The notes below the pieces were generated by a model. It was not told the origin of the DNA, did no database searches, and saw only the letters and a program-made list of their open reading frames with translations. A DNA stretch of 62,329 bases from positions 1 to 62,329 of the forward strand of contig CANGNF010000029.1 in the NCBI GenBank assembly GCA_947455205.1, in the 5' to 3' direction. Below, piece by piece: positions 42,926 to 53,127 of the stretch. Position 1 is the first letter of the stretch. Every line of letters begins with the position of its first letter. The DNA comes from Acetobacteraceae bacterium (GTDB lineage: Bacteria > Pseudomonadota > Alphaproteobacteria > Acetobacterales > Acetobacteraceae). The translations under genes were made by a program, and so were the position numbers.

Positions 42926-43882
42926 TCAGACCGGCTTCATGTCCAGCAGGCGGATGATGCGGCCCCAATTCGCCACTTCCTCTGCCAGGAAAGTCCTCAG
43001 CGCGGCTGGCGGCAGGGTACGGACCTCCAGCCCCTGCACGGCCAGCTGCTGGCGCAGGTTGGGCTCGGCCATCACCTGCATCAGCGCGGCGTTCACCCGC
43101 TCCACCACCGGCTGCGGCAGGCCGGCGGCACCGCCCAGCATGAACCAGACCGAGAGGTTGTAGCCCGGCAGCGTCTCCGCCAACGAGGGTATCTCCGGCG
43201 CCAGGGCGGAGCGCTGCCCGGTGGTGACGGCCAGCGCCCGGACCCGGCCTTCCCGCGCCTGCACAAGCGCCTCGCCCAAATCCGCGATGGTGTAGGTCAG
43301 CCGGCCCGCGGCGCAGTCGTTGGTGGCTTCCGGCTGGCCGCGATAGGCCACTTCCAGCGCCTCGATCCCCGCCATCTTGGCCATCAGGCTGCCGGCGACG
43401 TGCCGGCTGGGGGCGCCATGGCCGAAGGTGCACTGGCCGGGCCGCGCCTTCGCGTACTCGATCAGCTCCGCCGCGCTGCGCACCGGCAGGCGGGGGTCGC
43501 AGATCAGCAGGTAGGGCGCCTCCGCCACCAGGCCGATCGGCACCAGGTCGCGGAGTGGGTCGTAGGGCAGGTCCTTGATCATGTGCGGCGCGCTGGCGCC
43601 GGTGGAGACGCCGATCATCAGCAGCGTATGGCCATCCGCCGGGGCCGCCAGCAGGGCGCGGATGCCGATGACGCCCTGGGCGCCGCCGCGATTGTCGATG
43701 ACGACCGGCTGGCCCAGCGCCTGCGCCAGGGCGGGGCTGTACAGCCGGGTCAGGATGTCGGTCTGGGTGCCCGCCGGGAAGGTGACGATGATGCGGATGG
43801 GCCGGTCCGGCCAGGCGGCCTGGGCGTCTGGGGCGGCCAGCAGCAGGGGTGCGGCCAGTAGTTGGCGGCGGCTGGGGTGCAT
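42926..43882 (-). CDS. Bug-family (TctC) tripartite tricarboxylate transporter substrate-binding protein
   Basis: This 318-aa periplasmic binding protein has a Tat/Sec leader (MHPSRRQLLAAPLLLAAPDAQA). The mature start WPDRPIRIIVTFPAGTQTDILTRL is typical of Bug proteins, with VIDNRGGAQGVIG in the ligand site. It captures carboxylates for a TctAB permease, but no tctA or tctB gene is in the window; orphan Bug proteins are common in such genomes. GGGAGGAA precedes the ATG at 43882. It is divergent from the MFS gene. Confidence 0.9.
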   Translation of the reverse strand: MHPSRRQLLAAPLLLAAPDAQAAWPDRPIRIIVTFPAGTQTDILTRLYSPALAQALGQPVVIDNRGGAQGVIGIRALLAAPADGHTLLMIGVSTGASAPHMIKDLPYDPLRDLVPIGLVAEAPYLLICDPRLPVRSAAELIEYAKARPGQCTFGHGAPSRHVAGSLMAKMAGIEALEVAYRGQPEATNDCAAGRLTYTIADLGEALVQAREGRVRALAVTTGQRSALAPEIPSLAETLPGYNLSVWFMLGGAAGLPQPVVERVNAALMQVMAEPNLRQQLAVQGLEVRTLPPAALRTFLAEEVANWGRIIRLLDMKPV

Positions 43883-43950
43883 CTTCGTTCCTCCCACGTG
43901 CTTTGCCGGCATTGAGGCGCAGCCTGGGGGTCGGCGCAAGCGGTGTGCAC

Positions 43951-44012
43951 CCGCGCCGCCTCGGCCCGATGAAACCGCGCCGCCCCGCCACCATGAAACC
44001 GCGCCGCCTCGG
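43951..44012. repeat. 24-bp tandem repeat in divergent intergenic region
   Basis: About 2.6 copies of a 24-base unit start at 43951, 43975 and 43999, each opening CCGCGCCGCC; the first two end ATGAAA. It lies between the Bug-protein and MFS genes, where promoters for both should be. Confidence 0.6.
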
Positions 44013-44048
44013 CGACGCTTCCGTCCCCGCAATACCGGAGGCAGCGCC

Positions 44049-45371
44049 ATGGACGCGGTTGAAAGCAGGACGATCCGCAAGGTGATGTGGCGGCTGATGC
44101 CGTTCCTCGTCGTCTGCTACTTCGTCGCCTATCTGGACCGGGTAAATGTCGGCTTCGCCAGCCTGCAGATGAACCAGGCACTCGGGCTCTCGGAAGCCGC
44201 CTTCGGCTTCGGCGCCGGGCTGTTCTTCATCGCCTACTTCCTGCTGGAAGTGCCGTCCAACCTGGCGCTGGACCGCTTCGGCGCACGGTTGTGGATCGCG
44301 CGGATCATGGTCAGCTGGGGCATCATCTCCGGCATGTTCGCCTTCATCGGGCCGATTTCCGAATTCACCGGCCTGTCCAACGCCACGGTGTTCTACAGCC
44401 TGCGCTTCCTGCTCGGCATCGCCGAGGCCGGCTTCTTCCCCGGCATCATCTTCTACCTCACGCTGTGGTTTCCCTCGGTCTACCGGGCGCGGGTGGTGGC
44501 GCTGTTCATGCTGGCCATCCCGTTCTCCTCCATCATCGGCGCGCCGATCTCGGGCGCGCTGCTGAACCTGAGCGGCGCCGGGCTGGCCGGCTGGCAATGG
44601 CTGTTCATCCTGGAAGCCATACCCTCCGTGGTGATGGCCATCGTGGTCGTGTTCTACCTGACCGACCGGCCGGCCGAGGCGCGCTGGCTGGACGCGGAGG
44701 AGCGCGGCTGGCTGGAGGCGCGGCTGGAGAGCGAGGCCCGCACCAAGGCGCAGGCCGAGCATTTCGGCATCCTGAAGGCGCTCAGCGACATCCGGGTGCT
44801 GGCCTGCGCCTTCGTCTATTTCTGCCTGAACGCCGCCAGCTACGGCGTGGCCTTCTTCCTGCCCACCATCGTCAAGGGCTTCGGCTTCTCCAACGTGCAG
44901 ACCGGGCTGCTGGCGGCGCTGCCCTTCGTGTTCGGTGCGGTCGGCATGATCCTGCTGGGGCGGAATTCGGACCGCACGCTGCGGCGGCGGGAGCATGTCT
45001 GCTTCGCCATGGTGCTTGCCGCCGCCGGGGTCATCGGCGCGGCGCTGGTCTCCTCCCCGGTCATGGTGCTGGGGCTGCTGTGCCTGAGCCAGATCGGCGT
45101 TTCCGCCACGCCGCCGCTGCTATGGCCGATCCCCAGCGCCTTCCTGACCGGCACCTCGGCGGCGGCCGGCATCGCCGCCATCAACGCGCTGGGCAACCTG
45201 TCGGGCTTCGCCGGGCCGTTCCTGATGGGCTACCTGCGCGACGCCACCGGCGACTTCACCGCGGGGCTGCTGGTGCTGGGCGGCACGGCCCTGGTGGGCG
45301 GCCTGGTGGCGCTGACCCTGAAGGTGAACCGCAACCTGGAACTGGCGGCGGCGGCCAACGCGGCAAGGTAG
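44049..45371 (+). CDS. MFS transporter, anion:cation symporter (ACS) type
   Basis: This is a 440-aa twelve-helix carrier. Landmarks are YFVAYLDRVNVGFASLQMN in helix 1, LLEVPSNLALDRFGARLWIARIMVSWG around helix 3, and LRFLLGIAEAGFFPGIIFYLTLWFP in helix 4, all diagnostic of the phthalate/tartrate/glucarate group. It would import an organic acid by proton symport. Together with the divergent Bug protein it suggests carboxylate use. The ATG at 44049 follows CCGGAGG; earlier in-frame starts pass through the tandem repeat and are unlikely. Confidence 0.88.
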   Translation: MDAVESRTIRKVMWRLMPFLVVCYFVAYLDRVNVGFASLQMNQALGLSEAAFGFGAGLFFIAYFLLEVPSNLALDRFGARLWIARIMVSWGIISGMFAFIGPISEFTGLSNATVFYSLRFLLGIAEAGFFPGIIFYLTLWFPSVYRARVVALFMLAIPFSSIIGAPISGALLNLSGAGLAGWQWLFILEAIPSVVMAIVVVFYLTDRPAEARWLDAEERGWLEARLESEARTKAQAEHFGILKALSDIRVLACAFVYFCLNAASYGVAFFLPTIVKGFGFSNVQTGLLAALPFVFGAVGMILLGRNSDRTLRRREHVCFAMVLAAAGVIGAALVSSPVMVLGLLCLSQIGVSATPPLLWPIPSAFLTGTSAAAGIAAINALGNLSGFAGPFLMGYLRDATGDFTAGLLVLGGTALVGGLVALTLKVNRNLELAAAANAAR

Positions 45372-45430
45372 CCCTGCCCGGCGGCGCGTGGCACAAGCGC
45401 GCCGCAACTGCCTGAAGCCCCCGCACCGCC

Positions 45431-47053
<1,623 letters not shown>

Positions 47054-47100
47054 CGTCTGATCGTCGCCGGTGGAATCACCGGCGACGTGAACAGGCCGCT
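47054..47100 (+). repeat. dispersed palindromic element, copy D (best-preserved form)
   Basis: An 11-bp perfect stem (47062-47072 with 47077-47087) has a GAAT loop. CTGAT (47057-47061) precedes it and TGAACAGGCCGCTC (47088-47100, with the last base at 47101) follows. It begins immediately after the ABC-F stop codon and precedes the convergent cio operon end. Confidence 0.75.
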
Positions 47101-47112
47101 CAAGACAACCGG

Positions 47113-47217
47113 CTAAAGTCCCGCCGCGCCCATCGCCAGGCGCAGCAGCATCGCCGCCACCCCCAGCGTGGCCACGCCGGCCAGCCACAGCAGCACGAAC
47201 CAGCCGAGCCGGCGCAT
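47113..47217 (-). CDS. DUF2474 mini-protein of the CioAB oxidase
   Basis: This 34-aa single-span membrane peptide, MRRLGWFVLLWLAGVATLG onward to GAAGL, matches DUF2474 in size and in the basic-Trp-Phe start. Such peptides accompany cyanide-insensitive bd-type oxidases in proteobacteria and are thought to act like CydX, stabilising the complex. Its ATG overlaps the cioB stop as ATGA, so it is the third gene of the operon. It is too short for routine gene calling. Confidence 0.8.
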   Translation of the reverse strand: MRRLGWFVLLWLAGVATLGVAAMLLRLAMGAAGL

Positions 47218-48230
47218 CAGTGATAGCCCGCGCCCGGCCGCACCTTGCCGCGGAACACCCAGTAGGCGTAGCCGGTATAGGCCAGGATCGCCGGCACCAG
47301 CACCGCGGCGCCCACCAGCAGGAACAGCTGACTCTCGCGCGGCGCCGCCGCCTGCCAGATGGTCAGGTCCGGCGGCACCATCAGCGGGAACAGGCTGATG
47401 CCGAGGCCGGCGAAGCACAGCACGAACCAGCCAAGCGCGCAGAGGAAGGGCGAGAGATCCTCGCCGCGTTGCAGGCCGCGCCAGCCGCGCCAGGCCAGCA
47501 GAAGCACCAGCAGCGGTACCGGGCTGGTCAGCGCCAGGCCGGGCCAGCTGAACCAGCGCTCGGCGAAGCGCGGGTGCAGGTACGGCGTCCACAGGCTGAC
47601 CACGCCGATCAGCGCCAGCGTCGCCACGCCCAGCCAGCGCGCATAGGCGCGGCAGCGCTGCTGCAACCGCCCCTCGGTGCGCCAGACCAGCCAAGTGGCG
47701 CCCAGCAGCGCATAGCCGACCACCACGGCCACGCCGCACAGCAGCGTGAAGCCGGTCAGCCAGTCCCACCAGCCCCCGGCATAGGCACGGCCTTCCATCC
47801 GGATGCCCTGCAGCAACCCGCCCAGCGTCAGCCCCTGGCAGAACGCAGCCAGCGTGGACCCCAGCAGGAAGGAAAGGTCCCACAGCCGCCGCCCACCCTG
47901 CGTCTCCGCGCGATAGCGGAACTCGAAGGCGACGCCGCGGAACACCAGCGCCAGCAGCATGCCGATGATGGCCGGGTAGAGCGCCGGCATCACCACCGCA
48001 TAGGCCAGCGGAAACACCGCGAACAACCCGCCGCCGCCCAGCACCAGCCAGGTCTCGTTGCCGTCCCAAACCGGCGCGATGGAGTTCACCATCACGTCGC
48101 GGTCCTCGTCCTGCGGCTCCACCGCAAACAGGATGCCGACGCCGAGGTCGAAGCCATCCAGCACCACATAGGCCAGCACCGCAAAGGCGATCAGCCCGGC
48201 CCAGATCAGTGGCAGGTCCATGGCGCTCAC
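47217..48230 (-). CDS. cioB: cytochrome bd-type (cyanide-insensitive) quinol oxidase subunit II
   Basis: This 337-aa integral-membrane subunit starts MSAMDLPLIWAGLIAFAVLAYVVLDGFDLGVGILF, the classic CydB/CioB opening with GFDLG. VWDGNETWLVLGGGGLFAVFPLAYA follows, and eight or nine membrane segments are predicted. It pairs with subunit I in quinol oxidation and oxygen reduction. The ATG at 48230 overlaps the cioA stop by 4 bases, giving translational coupling. Confidence 0.93.
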   Translation of the reverse strand: MSAMDLPLIWAGLIAFAVLAYVVLDGFDLGVGILFAVEPQDEDRDVMVNSIAPVWDGNETWLVLGGGGLFAVFPLAYAVVMPALYPAIIGMLLALVFRGVAFEFRYRAETQGGRRLWDLSFLLGSTLAAFCQGLTLGGLLQGIRMEGRAYAGGWWDWLTGFTLLCGVAVVVGYALLGATWLVWRTEGRLQQRCRAYARWLGVATLALIGVVSLWTPYLHPRFAERWFSWPGLALTSPVPLLVLLLAWRGWRGLQRGEDLSPFLCALGWFVLCFAGLGISLFPLMVPPDLTIWQAAAPRESQLFLLVGAAVLVPAILAYTGYAYWVFRGKVRPGAGYH

Positions 48231-49615
48231 TCCCCCGCCACGGCGGGGCCGGGCGCGATGCCCGCGGCGCGCACCGGGTCCGCCTCAAGCCCGGCCTCGC
48301 CGGTTGCCGGCGGCCGTGCCAGCAGCCGCAGCAGCAGGAACACGCCGGCGCCGAACACCGCGACGTAGACGACGACGAAGGCGGCCAGGGAAACCGCCAC
48401 GCCGGGTGCGCCGATGGGCGAGACGCTGTCGGCGGTGCGCAGGATGCCATAGATGGTGAAGGGCTGGCGGCCGACCTCCGTGGTGATCCAGCCGGCCAGC
48501 AGCGCCACCAGCCCGGCCGGGCCCAGCAGCAGCGTGCCCAGGTGCAGCAACGGCGCGTCGAACAACCGGCCGCGCCAGCGCAGCCACAGGCTGGCCAGGC
48601 CCAGCAGCACCATGGCCAGGCCCAGCGCCACCATGACGCGGAAGGCGAAGAACACGATCGCCACCGGCGGCCGGTCCGCCGGCGCCCATTCCTTCAGCCC
48701 GCGCACATGGCCGTTCCACTCATGCGTCAGGATCAGGGAGGACAGGTTGGGGATGGAGACCTCGTACTCCATCCGCTCCCGCGCCGCGTTGGGCCAGCCG
48801 AACAGCACCAGCGGCGCGCCGTCGCGGCTCTCGAAGTGGCCTTCCATGGCCGCCACCTTGGCCGGCTGGTGGCGCAGCGTGTTCAGCCCGTGCAGGTCGC
48901 CCAGCACCACCTGGGCCGGCGCCACCAGCGCCAGCATCCACAGCGCCATGGAGAACATGGTCTTCACCGGCGGCGTGGTCTGCGCCCGCAGCAGGTGCCA
49001 GGCCGCGGTGGCGCCGACCACGCAGGCCACGGACAGGTAGCTGGCCAGCACCATGTGCGGCAGGCGGTAGAAGAAGCTGGGGTTGAAGATCACCGCCCAC
49101 CAATCCGCCGGCAGCAGCTGGCCATCCGGCGCCACGGTGTAGCCCGCCGGCGTGTGCATCCAGCTGTTCGCCGCCAATATCCAGAAGGCCGAGAGCAGCG
49201 TGCCCAGCGCCACCACGCAGGTGGCGGCGAAATGCAGGCGCGGCCCCACCTTGTCCTGCCCGAAGAGCATGACGCCGAGGAAGCCGGCTTCCAGGAAGAA
49301 GGCGCTGAGCACCTCGTAGCCCATCAGCGGGCCGAGGATGGGGCCGGCCTTGTCGGCGAACACGCTCCAGTTGGTGCCGAACTGGTAGGACATGACGATG
49401 CCGCTGACCACGCCCATGCCGAACACCAGGGCGAACGGCTTCACCCAGTAGCGGAACAGGTCCAGGTATTCCCGCCGCCCGGTCCGCAGCCACATCCCCT
49501 CCAGCACCGCCAGGTAGCTTGCCAGCCCGATGGAGAGCGCGGGGAAGACGATATGCGCCGAAATGGTGAAGGCGAATTGCAGCCGCGCCAGGTCAAGGCC
49601 GGTGAATTCGGGCAT
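48227..49615 (-). CDS. cioA: cytochrome bd-type (cyanide-insensitive) quinol oxidase subunit I
   Basis: This 462-aa heme-bearing subunit has His in FTISAHIVFPALSIGLASYLA, GVVSGIVMSYQFGTNW near residue 66, a second axial-ligand region and a C-terminal GWITTEVGRQPFTIYGILRT. The protein is shorter than classical CydA and lacks the long Q-loop insertion, which is why I call it the Cio type. It gives high-affinity or cyanide- and sulfide-resistant respiration. CAGGAG precedes the ATG at 49615. It leads the cioA-cioB-DUF2474 operon. Confidence 0.93.
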   Translation of the reverse strand: MPEFTGLDLARLQFAFTISAHIVFPALSIGLASYLAVLEGMWLRTGRREYLDLFRYWVKPFALVFGMGVVSGIVMSYQFGTNWSVFADKAGPILGPLMGYEVLSAFFLEAGFLGVMLFGQDKVGPRLHFAATCVVALGTLLSAFWILAANSWMHTPAGYTVAPDGQLLPADWWAVIFNPSFFYRLPHMVLASYLSVACVVGATAAWHLLRAQTTPPVKTMFSMALWMLALVAPAQVVLGDLHGLNTLRHQPAKVAAMEGHFESRDGAPLVLFGWPNAARERMEYEVSIPNLSSLILTHEWNGHVRGLKEWAPADRPPVAIVFFAFRVMVALGLAMVLLGLASLWLRWRGRLFDAPLLHLGTLLLGPAGLVALLAGWITTEVGRQPFTIYGILRTADSVSPIGAPGVAVSLAAFVVVYVAVFGAGVFLLLRLLARPPATGEAGLEADPVRAAGIAPGPAVAGE

Positions 49616-49684
49616 CGCTCGCTCCTGCGCCGGTTCCGCTGGGCAGAACGTCGCGGCAGCGACAAAGGCAAGGCGAGGGTGCGG

Positions 49685-49729
49685 AAAAAAACGCGGCGCC
49701 GCCCGAGGCTGGCCCAGGGCGGCGCCGCG
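49685..49729 (-). terminator. intrinsic terminator of htpG
   Basis: A perfect 13-bp GC-rich stem (49692-49704 with 49717-49729) with a 12-base loop is followed on the minus strand by seven Ts (49685-49691 read as A on plus). It lies just after the htpG stop and separates it from the cio operon. Confidence 0.85.
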
Positions 49730-49733
49730 CAGT

Positions 49734-51569
49734 TCAGCCGCCTTCCAGCGCCAGGGCGGCGGCCACGCGGCGGGCGAAGGCGGCGGGGTCGCGCGGCGTG
49801 TCGCCATCCTGCACCCGGGCCAGGTCCAGCAGCAGGCCGGCGGTCTCCTCCAGTGTGGTGTCGGTGGCCACGCCGGCCGCCAGCTTGCGCACCAGGGGGT
49901 GGCGCGGGTTCAGCTCCAGCACCGGCAACCCCGCGCCCGCGGCCCGGCCGGCGCGGCGCAGCATGCGCTGCATCTGCAGGTCCGGCCCGTATGGCCCGGC
50001 GGCCAGCACCACGGCGCTGTCCACCAAGCGGTCGGTGGCGCGCACTTCGGAGACATCGTCCTTCAGCGCTTCCTGCAACCGCGCCAGCAGCTGGGTCACG
50101 TCGGCGGCCTCGCCCGCCGGCGCCGCGCCCTCGACCTTGGAAAGGTCCACGCTGCCCTGTGTGATGCTGGCGAGCTTCCTGCCCTCGAACTCGCCCAGGC
50201 GTTCCGGCCAGAAGGCGTCGATATTGTCCGCCAGCAGCAGCACCTCCACGCCCTTGGCGCGGAAGCCTTCCAGCTGTGGCGACTTCGCCAGCGTCTCGGC
50301 ATTGTCGCCGGCCAGGAAGTAGATCGCGTCCTGCCCGTCCTTCATCCGGCCGATGTAGTCGGCCAGCGAGGTCAGGCCCTCCACGGCCGAGGAGCGGAAG
50401 CGGAGCAGCGCGGCCACGTCCTTGCGATGCTCGGCATCCTCCCAGACGCCCTCCTTCAGGTGGTCGCCGAAATTCTCCCAGAACTTGGCGTAGTCCTCGG
50501 CGTCCTTGGCGCGGGTCTTCAGTTCGGACAGCACGCGGTTGGTCACCGCCTTGCAGATGCGCGCCAGCACCGGCGTCGCCTGCAGCATCTCGCGGCTGAC
50601 GTTCAGCGGCAGGTCCTCGGTATCCACCACGCCGTGCACGAAGCGCAGCCAGGGCGGCAGCAGCGCGGCCTCGTCGGTGATGAACATGCGGCGCACATGC
50701 AGCCTGACGCGGCTCTCGCGCTCCCCCTCCACCGCCTGGAACGGCTTCATGCCGGGCACGTAGAGCAGCGCGGCGAACTCCAGCGTCCCCTCGGCGCGCC
50801 AGTGCAGCGTGGCCCAGGGTTCGTCGAAGGCGTGGGCGACGTGGCGATAGAACTCGGTGTGCTGCTCGGCCGTCACCTCGGCCTTGGGCTTGCGCCACAG
50901 CGCGGTGCCCTCGTTCGCCGGCTCGTCCTTGCCATCCCGCGCCACGGTGATGGGAATGGTGATGTGGTCGGCCCATTTGCGGATGATGGCCTGCAGCCGG
51001 TACGGCTCCAGGAACTCCTCGGCATCCGCCTTCATGTGCAGCACGATCTCGGTGCCGGCCTCGGCGCGTTCGGCCGGCGCCAGGGTGTAGTCGCCCTTGC
51101 CCTCGCTGGCCCAGGTCCAGGCTTCCTCTGCACCGGCGCGGCGGCTGGTCACCTCCACCCGGTCCGCCACCATGAAGGCGCTGTAGAAGCCGACGCCGAA
51201 CTGGCCGATCAGGCTCGGCTTGTCCGCCGCCTGGCTCTCCGCCAGGGACTTGGCGAAGGCCAGCGTGCCGGACCGCGCGATGGTGCCCAGATGCTGCACC
51301 AGGTCGGCCTTGGCCATGCCGATGCCGGGGTCGCTGATGGTCAGCGTGCGGCCTGCCTTGTCCGGCACCACGCGCACCTTGGCCTCGGCGGGCAGGGAGA
51401 CCGCGGGGTCGGTCAGCACCTCGAAGCGGCGGCGGTCCACCGCGTCGGCGGCGTTGGCCACCAGTTCGCGCAGGAAGATCTCGCGCTCGGAGTAGAGCGC
51501 GTGGACCACCAGGTCCAACAGCCGCCCGACCTCGGCGCCGAATTCATGCCGTTCCACCGTCTCGCTCAT
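49734..51569 (-). CDS. htpG: molecular chaperone HtpG (Hsp90)
   Basis: This 611-aa dimeric ATP-dependent chaperone has an N-terminal GHKL ATPase opening [35 protein letters not shown] (ATP-binding Glu and Asn). [26 protein letters not shown] and a middle domain with [11 protein letters not shown] follow, then the C-terminal dimerisation region. The ATG at 51569 ([11 protein letters not shown]) is right for the family; the frame extends further upstream without support. It is monocistronic, with a strong terminator downstream. I see no clear heat-shock box in the 145-base divergent region. Confidence 0.95.
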   Translation of the reverse strand: MSETVERHEFGAEVGRLLDLVVHALYSEREIFLRELVANAADAVDRRRFEVLTDPAVSLPAEAKVRVVPDKAGRTLTISDPGIGMAKADLVQHLGTIARSGTLAFAKSLAESQAADKPSLIGQFGVGFYSAFMVADRVEVTSRRAGAEEAWTWASEGKGDYTLAPAERAEAGTEIVLHMKADAEEFLEPYRLQAIIRKWADHITIPITVARDGKDEPANEGTALWRKPKAEVTAEQHTEFYRHVAHAFDEPWATLHWRAEGTLEFAALLYVPGMKPFQAVEGERESRVRLHVRRMFITDEAALLPPWLRFVHGVVDTEDLPLNVSREMLQATPVLARICKAVTNRVLSELKTRAKDAEDYAKFWENFGDHLKEGVWEDAEHRKDVAALLRFRSSAVEGLTSLADYIGRMKDGQDAIYFLAGDNAETLAKSPQLEGFRAKGVEVLLLADNIDAFWPERLGEFEGRKLASITQGSVDLSKVEGAAPAGEAADVTQLLARLQEALKDDVSEVRATDRLVDSAVVLAAGPYGPDLQMQRMLRRAGRAAGAGLPVLELNPRHPLVRKLAAGVATDTTLEETAGLLLDLARVQDGDTPRDPAAFARRVAAALALEGG

Positions 51570-51652
51570 CGTCTCGTATCCCCTCAGCCGAAGATGGGTC
51601 GGCGGCGATATGCGCGGCCGGCCTGGCCATTTCAACCGCCAGCGGGGGCGGA

Positions 51653-51681
51653 TTGGCACCGGCCACATAGGCTTCTAGCCT
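51653..51681 (+). promoter_or_regulatory. sigma-70-type promoter of alpha/beta hydrolase gene
   Basis: TTGGCA (51653-51658), exactly 17 bases, then TAGCCT (51676-51681). A start near 51688 gives a leader of about 27 bases to the ATG at 51715. This is the clearest promoter in the window. Confidence 0.6.
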
Positions 51682-51714
51682 GACCGCAACCACAACAACG
51701 GCGAGCGTCCCCTG

Positions 51715-52401
51715 ATGGCCACCTACCTGATCTGCCACGGCGCCTGGTCTGCCGGCTGGGCCTGGAAGAAGATGCGCCCGCTGCTGCGGGCCGCCGGGCA
51801 TGAGGTGTTCATCCCCACCTATACCGGCCTGGGCGAACGCGCCCACCTGGCCCACCCCCTGGTGGACCTGGAGACGCATATCCAGGACATCCTGGCTGTC
51901 GCCGACTGCGAGGGGTTGGAGGACGTGATCCTGGTCGGCCACAGCTATGGCGGCATGGTCGCGACCGGCGTGGCCGACCGCGCCCCCAGCCTGGTGCGCC
52001 ATCTGGTCTACCTGGACGCCTTCGTGCCGAATGACGGCCAGTGCCTGGCCGACCTGGTGGCCCGCGGCGGCATGGCGGTGGTGCCGGTTGAGGGCTGGCT
52101 GCTGCCGCCCAACCCCTCGGCACCCGATGTCTCGGCCGAGGACGCGGCATGGATCGCCCCGCGCCGCCGCCACCAGCCGGTGCGCTGCTTCACGCAGCCG
52201 ATCCGGCTGACCGGCGCGGCCGGCGGCTTCCCGCGCAGCTACATCCACTGCACGAAGAAGGTGGAGCTCGACAATTTCCGCCAGTTCGCCGACCGCTTCC
52301 GCGACGACCCGGCCTGGGGCTTCCACGCGCTGGACGCCAGCCACAGCCCCAACGTGACCGCGCCGGAAGCGCTGGCCGCGCTGCTGCTCTCCTTCGCCTG
52401 A
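51715..52401 (+). CDS. alpha/beta hydrolase (small esterase, MES/hydroxynitrile-lyase-like)
   Basis: This 228-aa cytoplasmic hydrolase opens MATYLICHGAWSAGWAWKK (oxyanion HGAW) and has the nucleophile Ser in GHSYGGMV near residue 82, an Asp region at YLDAFVPNDGQ, and a C-terminal His in DASHSPNV. The HGAW/GHSYGG combination is typical of plant-like methyl esterase and hydroxynitrile-lyase relatives, which are common in soil bacteria. It is followed 10 bases later by a flavin reductase gene, probably in one operon. Substrate unknown. Confidence 0.85.
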   Translation: MATYLICHGAWSAGWAWKKMRPLLRAAGHEVFIPTYTGLGERAHLAHPLVDLETHIQDILAVADCEGLEDVILVGHSYGGMVATGVADRAPSLVRHLVYLDAFVPNDGQCLADLVARGGMAVVPVEGWLLPPNPSAPDVSAEDAAWIAPRRRHQPVRCFTQPIRLTGAAGGFPRSYIHCTKKVELDNFRQFADRFRDDPAWGFHALDASHSPNVTAPEALAALLLSFA

Positions 52402-52411
52402 GGATACCCCG

Positions 52412-53044
52412 ATGTTCTACGAACCCCGCCTGGGCCACGGCCTGCCGCACGACCCGTTCAAGGCCATCATCGCGCCGCGGCCGATCGGCTGGATCAGCAG
52501 CATCGACACCGCGGGGCGCCCCAACCTGGCGCCCTACAGCTTCTTCAACGCGGTACATGGCAACCCGCCGATGCTGGCCTTCACCAGCGAGAGCATGAAG
52601 CACAGCGCCGCCAATGCCATCGCGACCGGCGAGTTCACCTTCAACCTCTGCACCCATGCGTTGTTCGAGGCGATGAACATCTCCTCCGGCGCGCTGTCCG
52701 CCGGCGAGAGCGAGTTCGAGGCCGCCGGGCTGGCGACCGCGCCCGGCCGCATGGTGAAGTGCCCCCGCGTCGCGGCTTCCCCGGCGGCGCTGGAGTGCAA
52801 GGTGGTGCAGTCCATGCAGTTCAAGGACGTGGACGGCAAGGCGCTGCAGGGCTGGCTGATCATCGGCCAGGTCATCGGCGTGCATATCGACGACGCCTAC
52901 ATCACCGCCGGCCGGTTCGACACGGCCAGGGCGCAGCCGCTGGCCCGCTGCGGCTACCGTGACTACTCCGTGGTGACGGAGCTGTTCGAGGCGCTGCGCC
53001 CGACCGATGCCGGCGGCTATCAGCCGGGCCAGCCGGACCGCTGA
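52412..53044 (+). CDS. flavin reductase-like / FMN-binding split-barrel protein
   Basis: This 210-aa protein has IIAPRPIGWISSIDTAGRPNLAPYSFFNAVHGNPPMLAFTS, the signature of the HpaC/DIM6 flavin reductase-like family with FMN-binding Pro, Ser and Asn residues. The C-terminal half (IIGQVIGVHIDDAYI) completes the barrel. Members supply reduced flavin or act as oxidoreductases on their own. GAGGATA precedes the ATG. It forms a pair with the upstream hydrolase. Confidence 0.87.
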   Translation: MFYEPRLGHGLPHDPFKAIIAPRPIGWISSIDTAGRPNLAPYSFFNAVHGNPPMLAFTSESMKHSAANAIATGEFTFNLCTHALFEAMNISSGALSAGESEFEAAGLATAPGRMVKCPRVAASPAALECKVVQSMQFKDVDGKALQGWLIIGQVIGVHIDDAYITAGRFDTARAQPLARCGYRDYSVVTELFEALRPTDAGGYQPGQPDR

Positions 53045-53057
53045 CGCGCCGGCCAGG

Positions 53058-53086
53058 TTGCGCCGCGCCGACACCGGGCGAATACT
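53058..53086 (+). promoter_or_regulatory. candidate promoter of dienelactone hydrolase gene
   Basis: TTGCGC (53058-53063), 17 bases, AATACT (53081-53086). It lies in the 83-base gap before the ATG at 53128 and would give a leader of about 35 bases. Confidence 0.4.
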
Positions 53087-53127
53087 TGGCGCCAGGGCGA
53101 AGACCCGGGTTCAAGGAGGGAAGTTCG

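Noticed and set aside
40526..43861. A 1111-codon plus-strand open frame opposite the HD, GMC and Bug genes
   Set aside because: It spans three well-supported minus-strand genes and shows no domain; typical of the complementary frame in 70% GC DNA.
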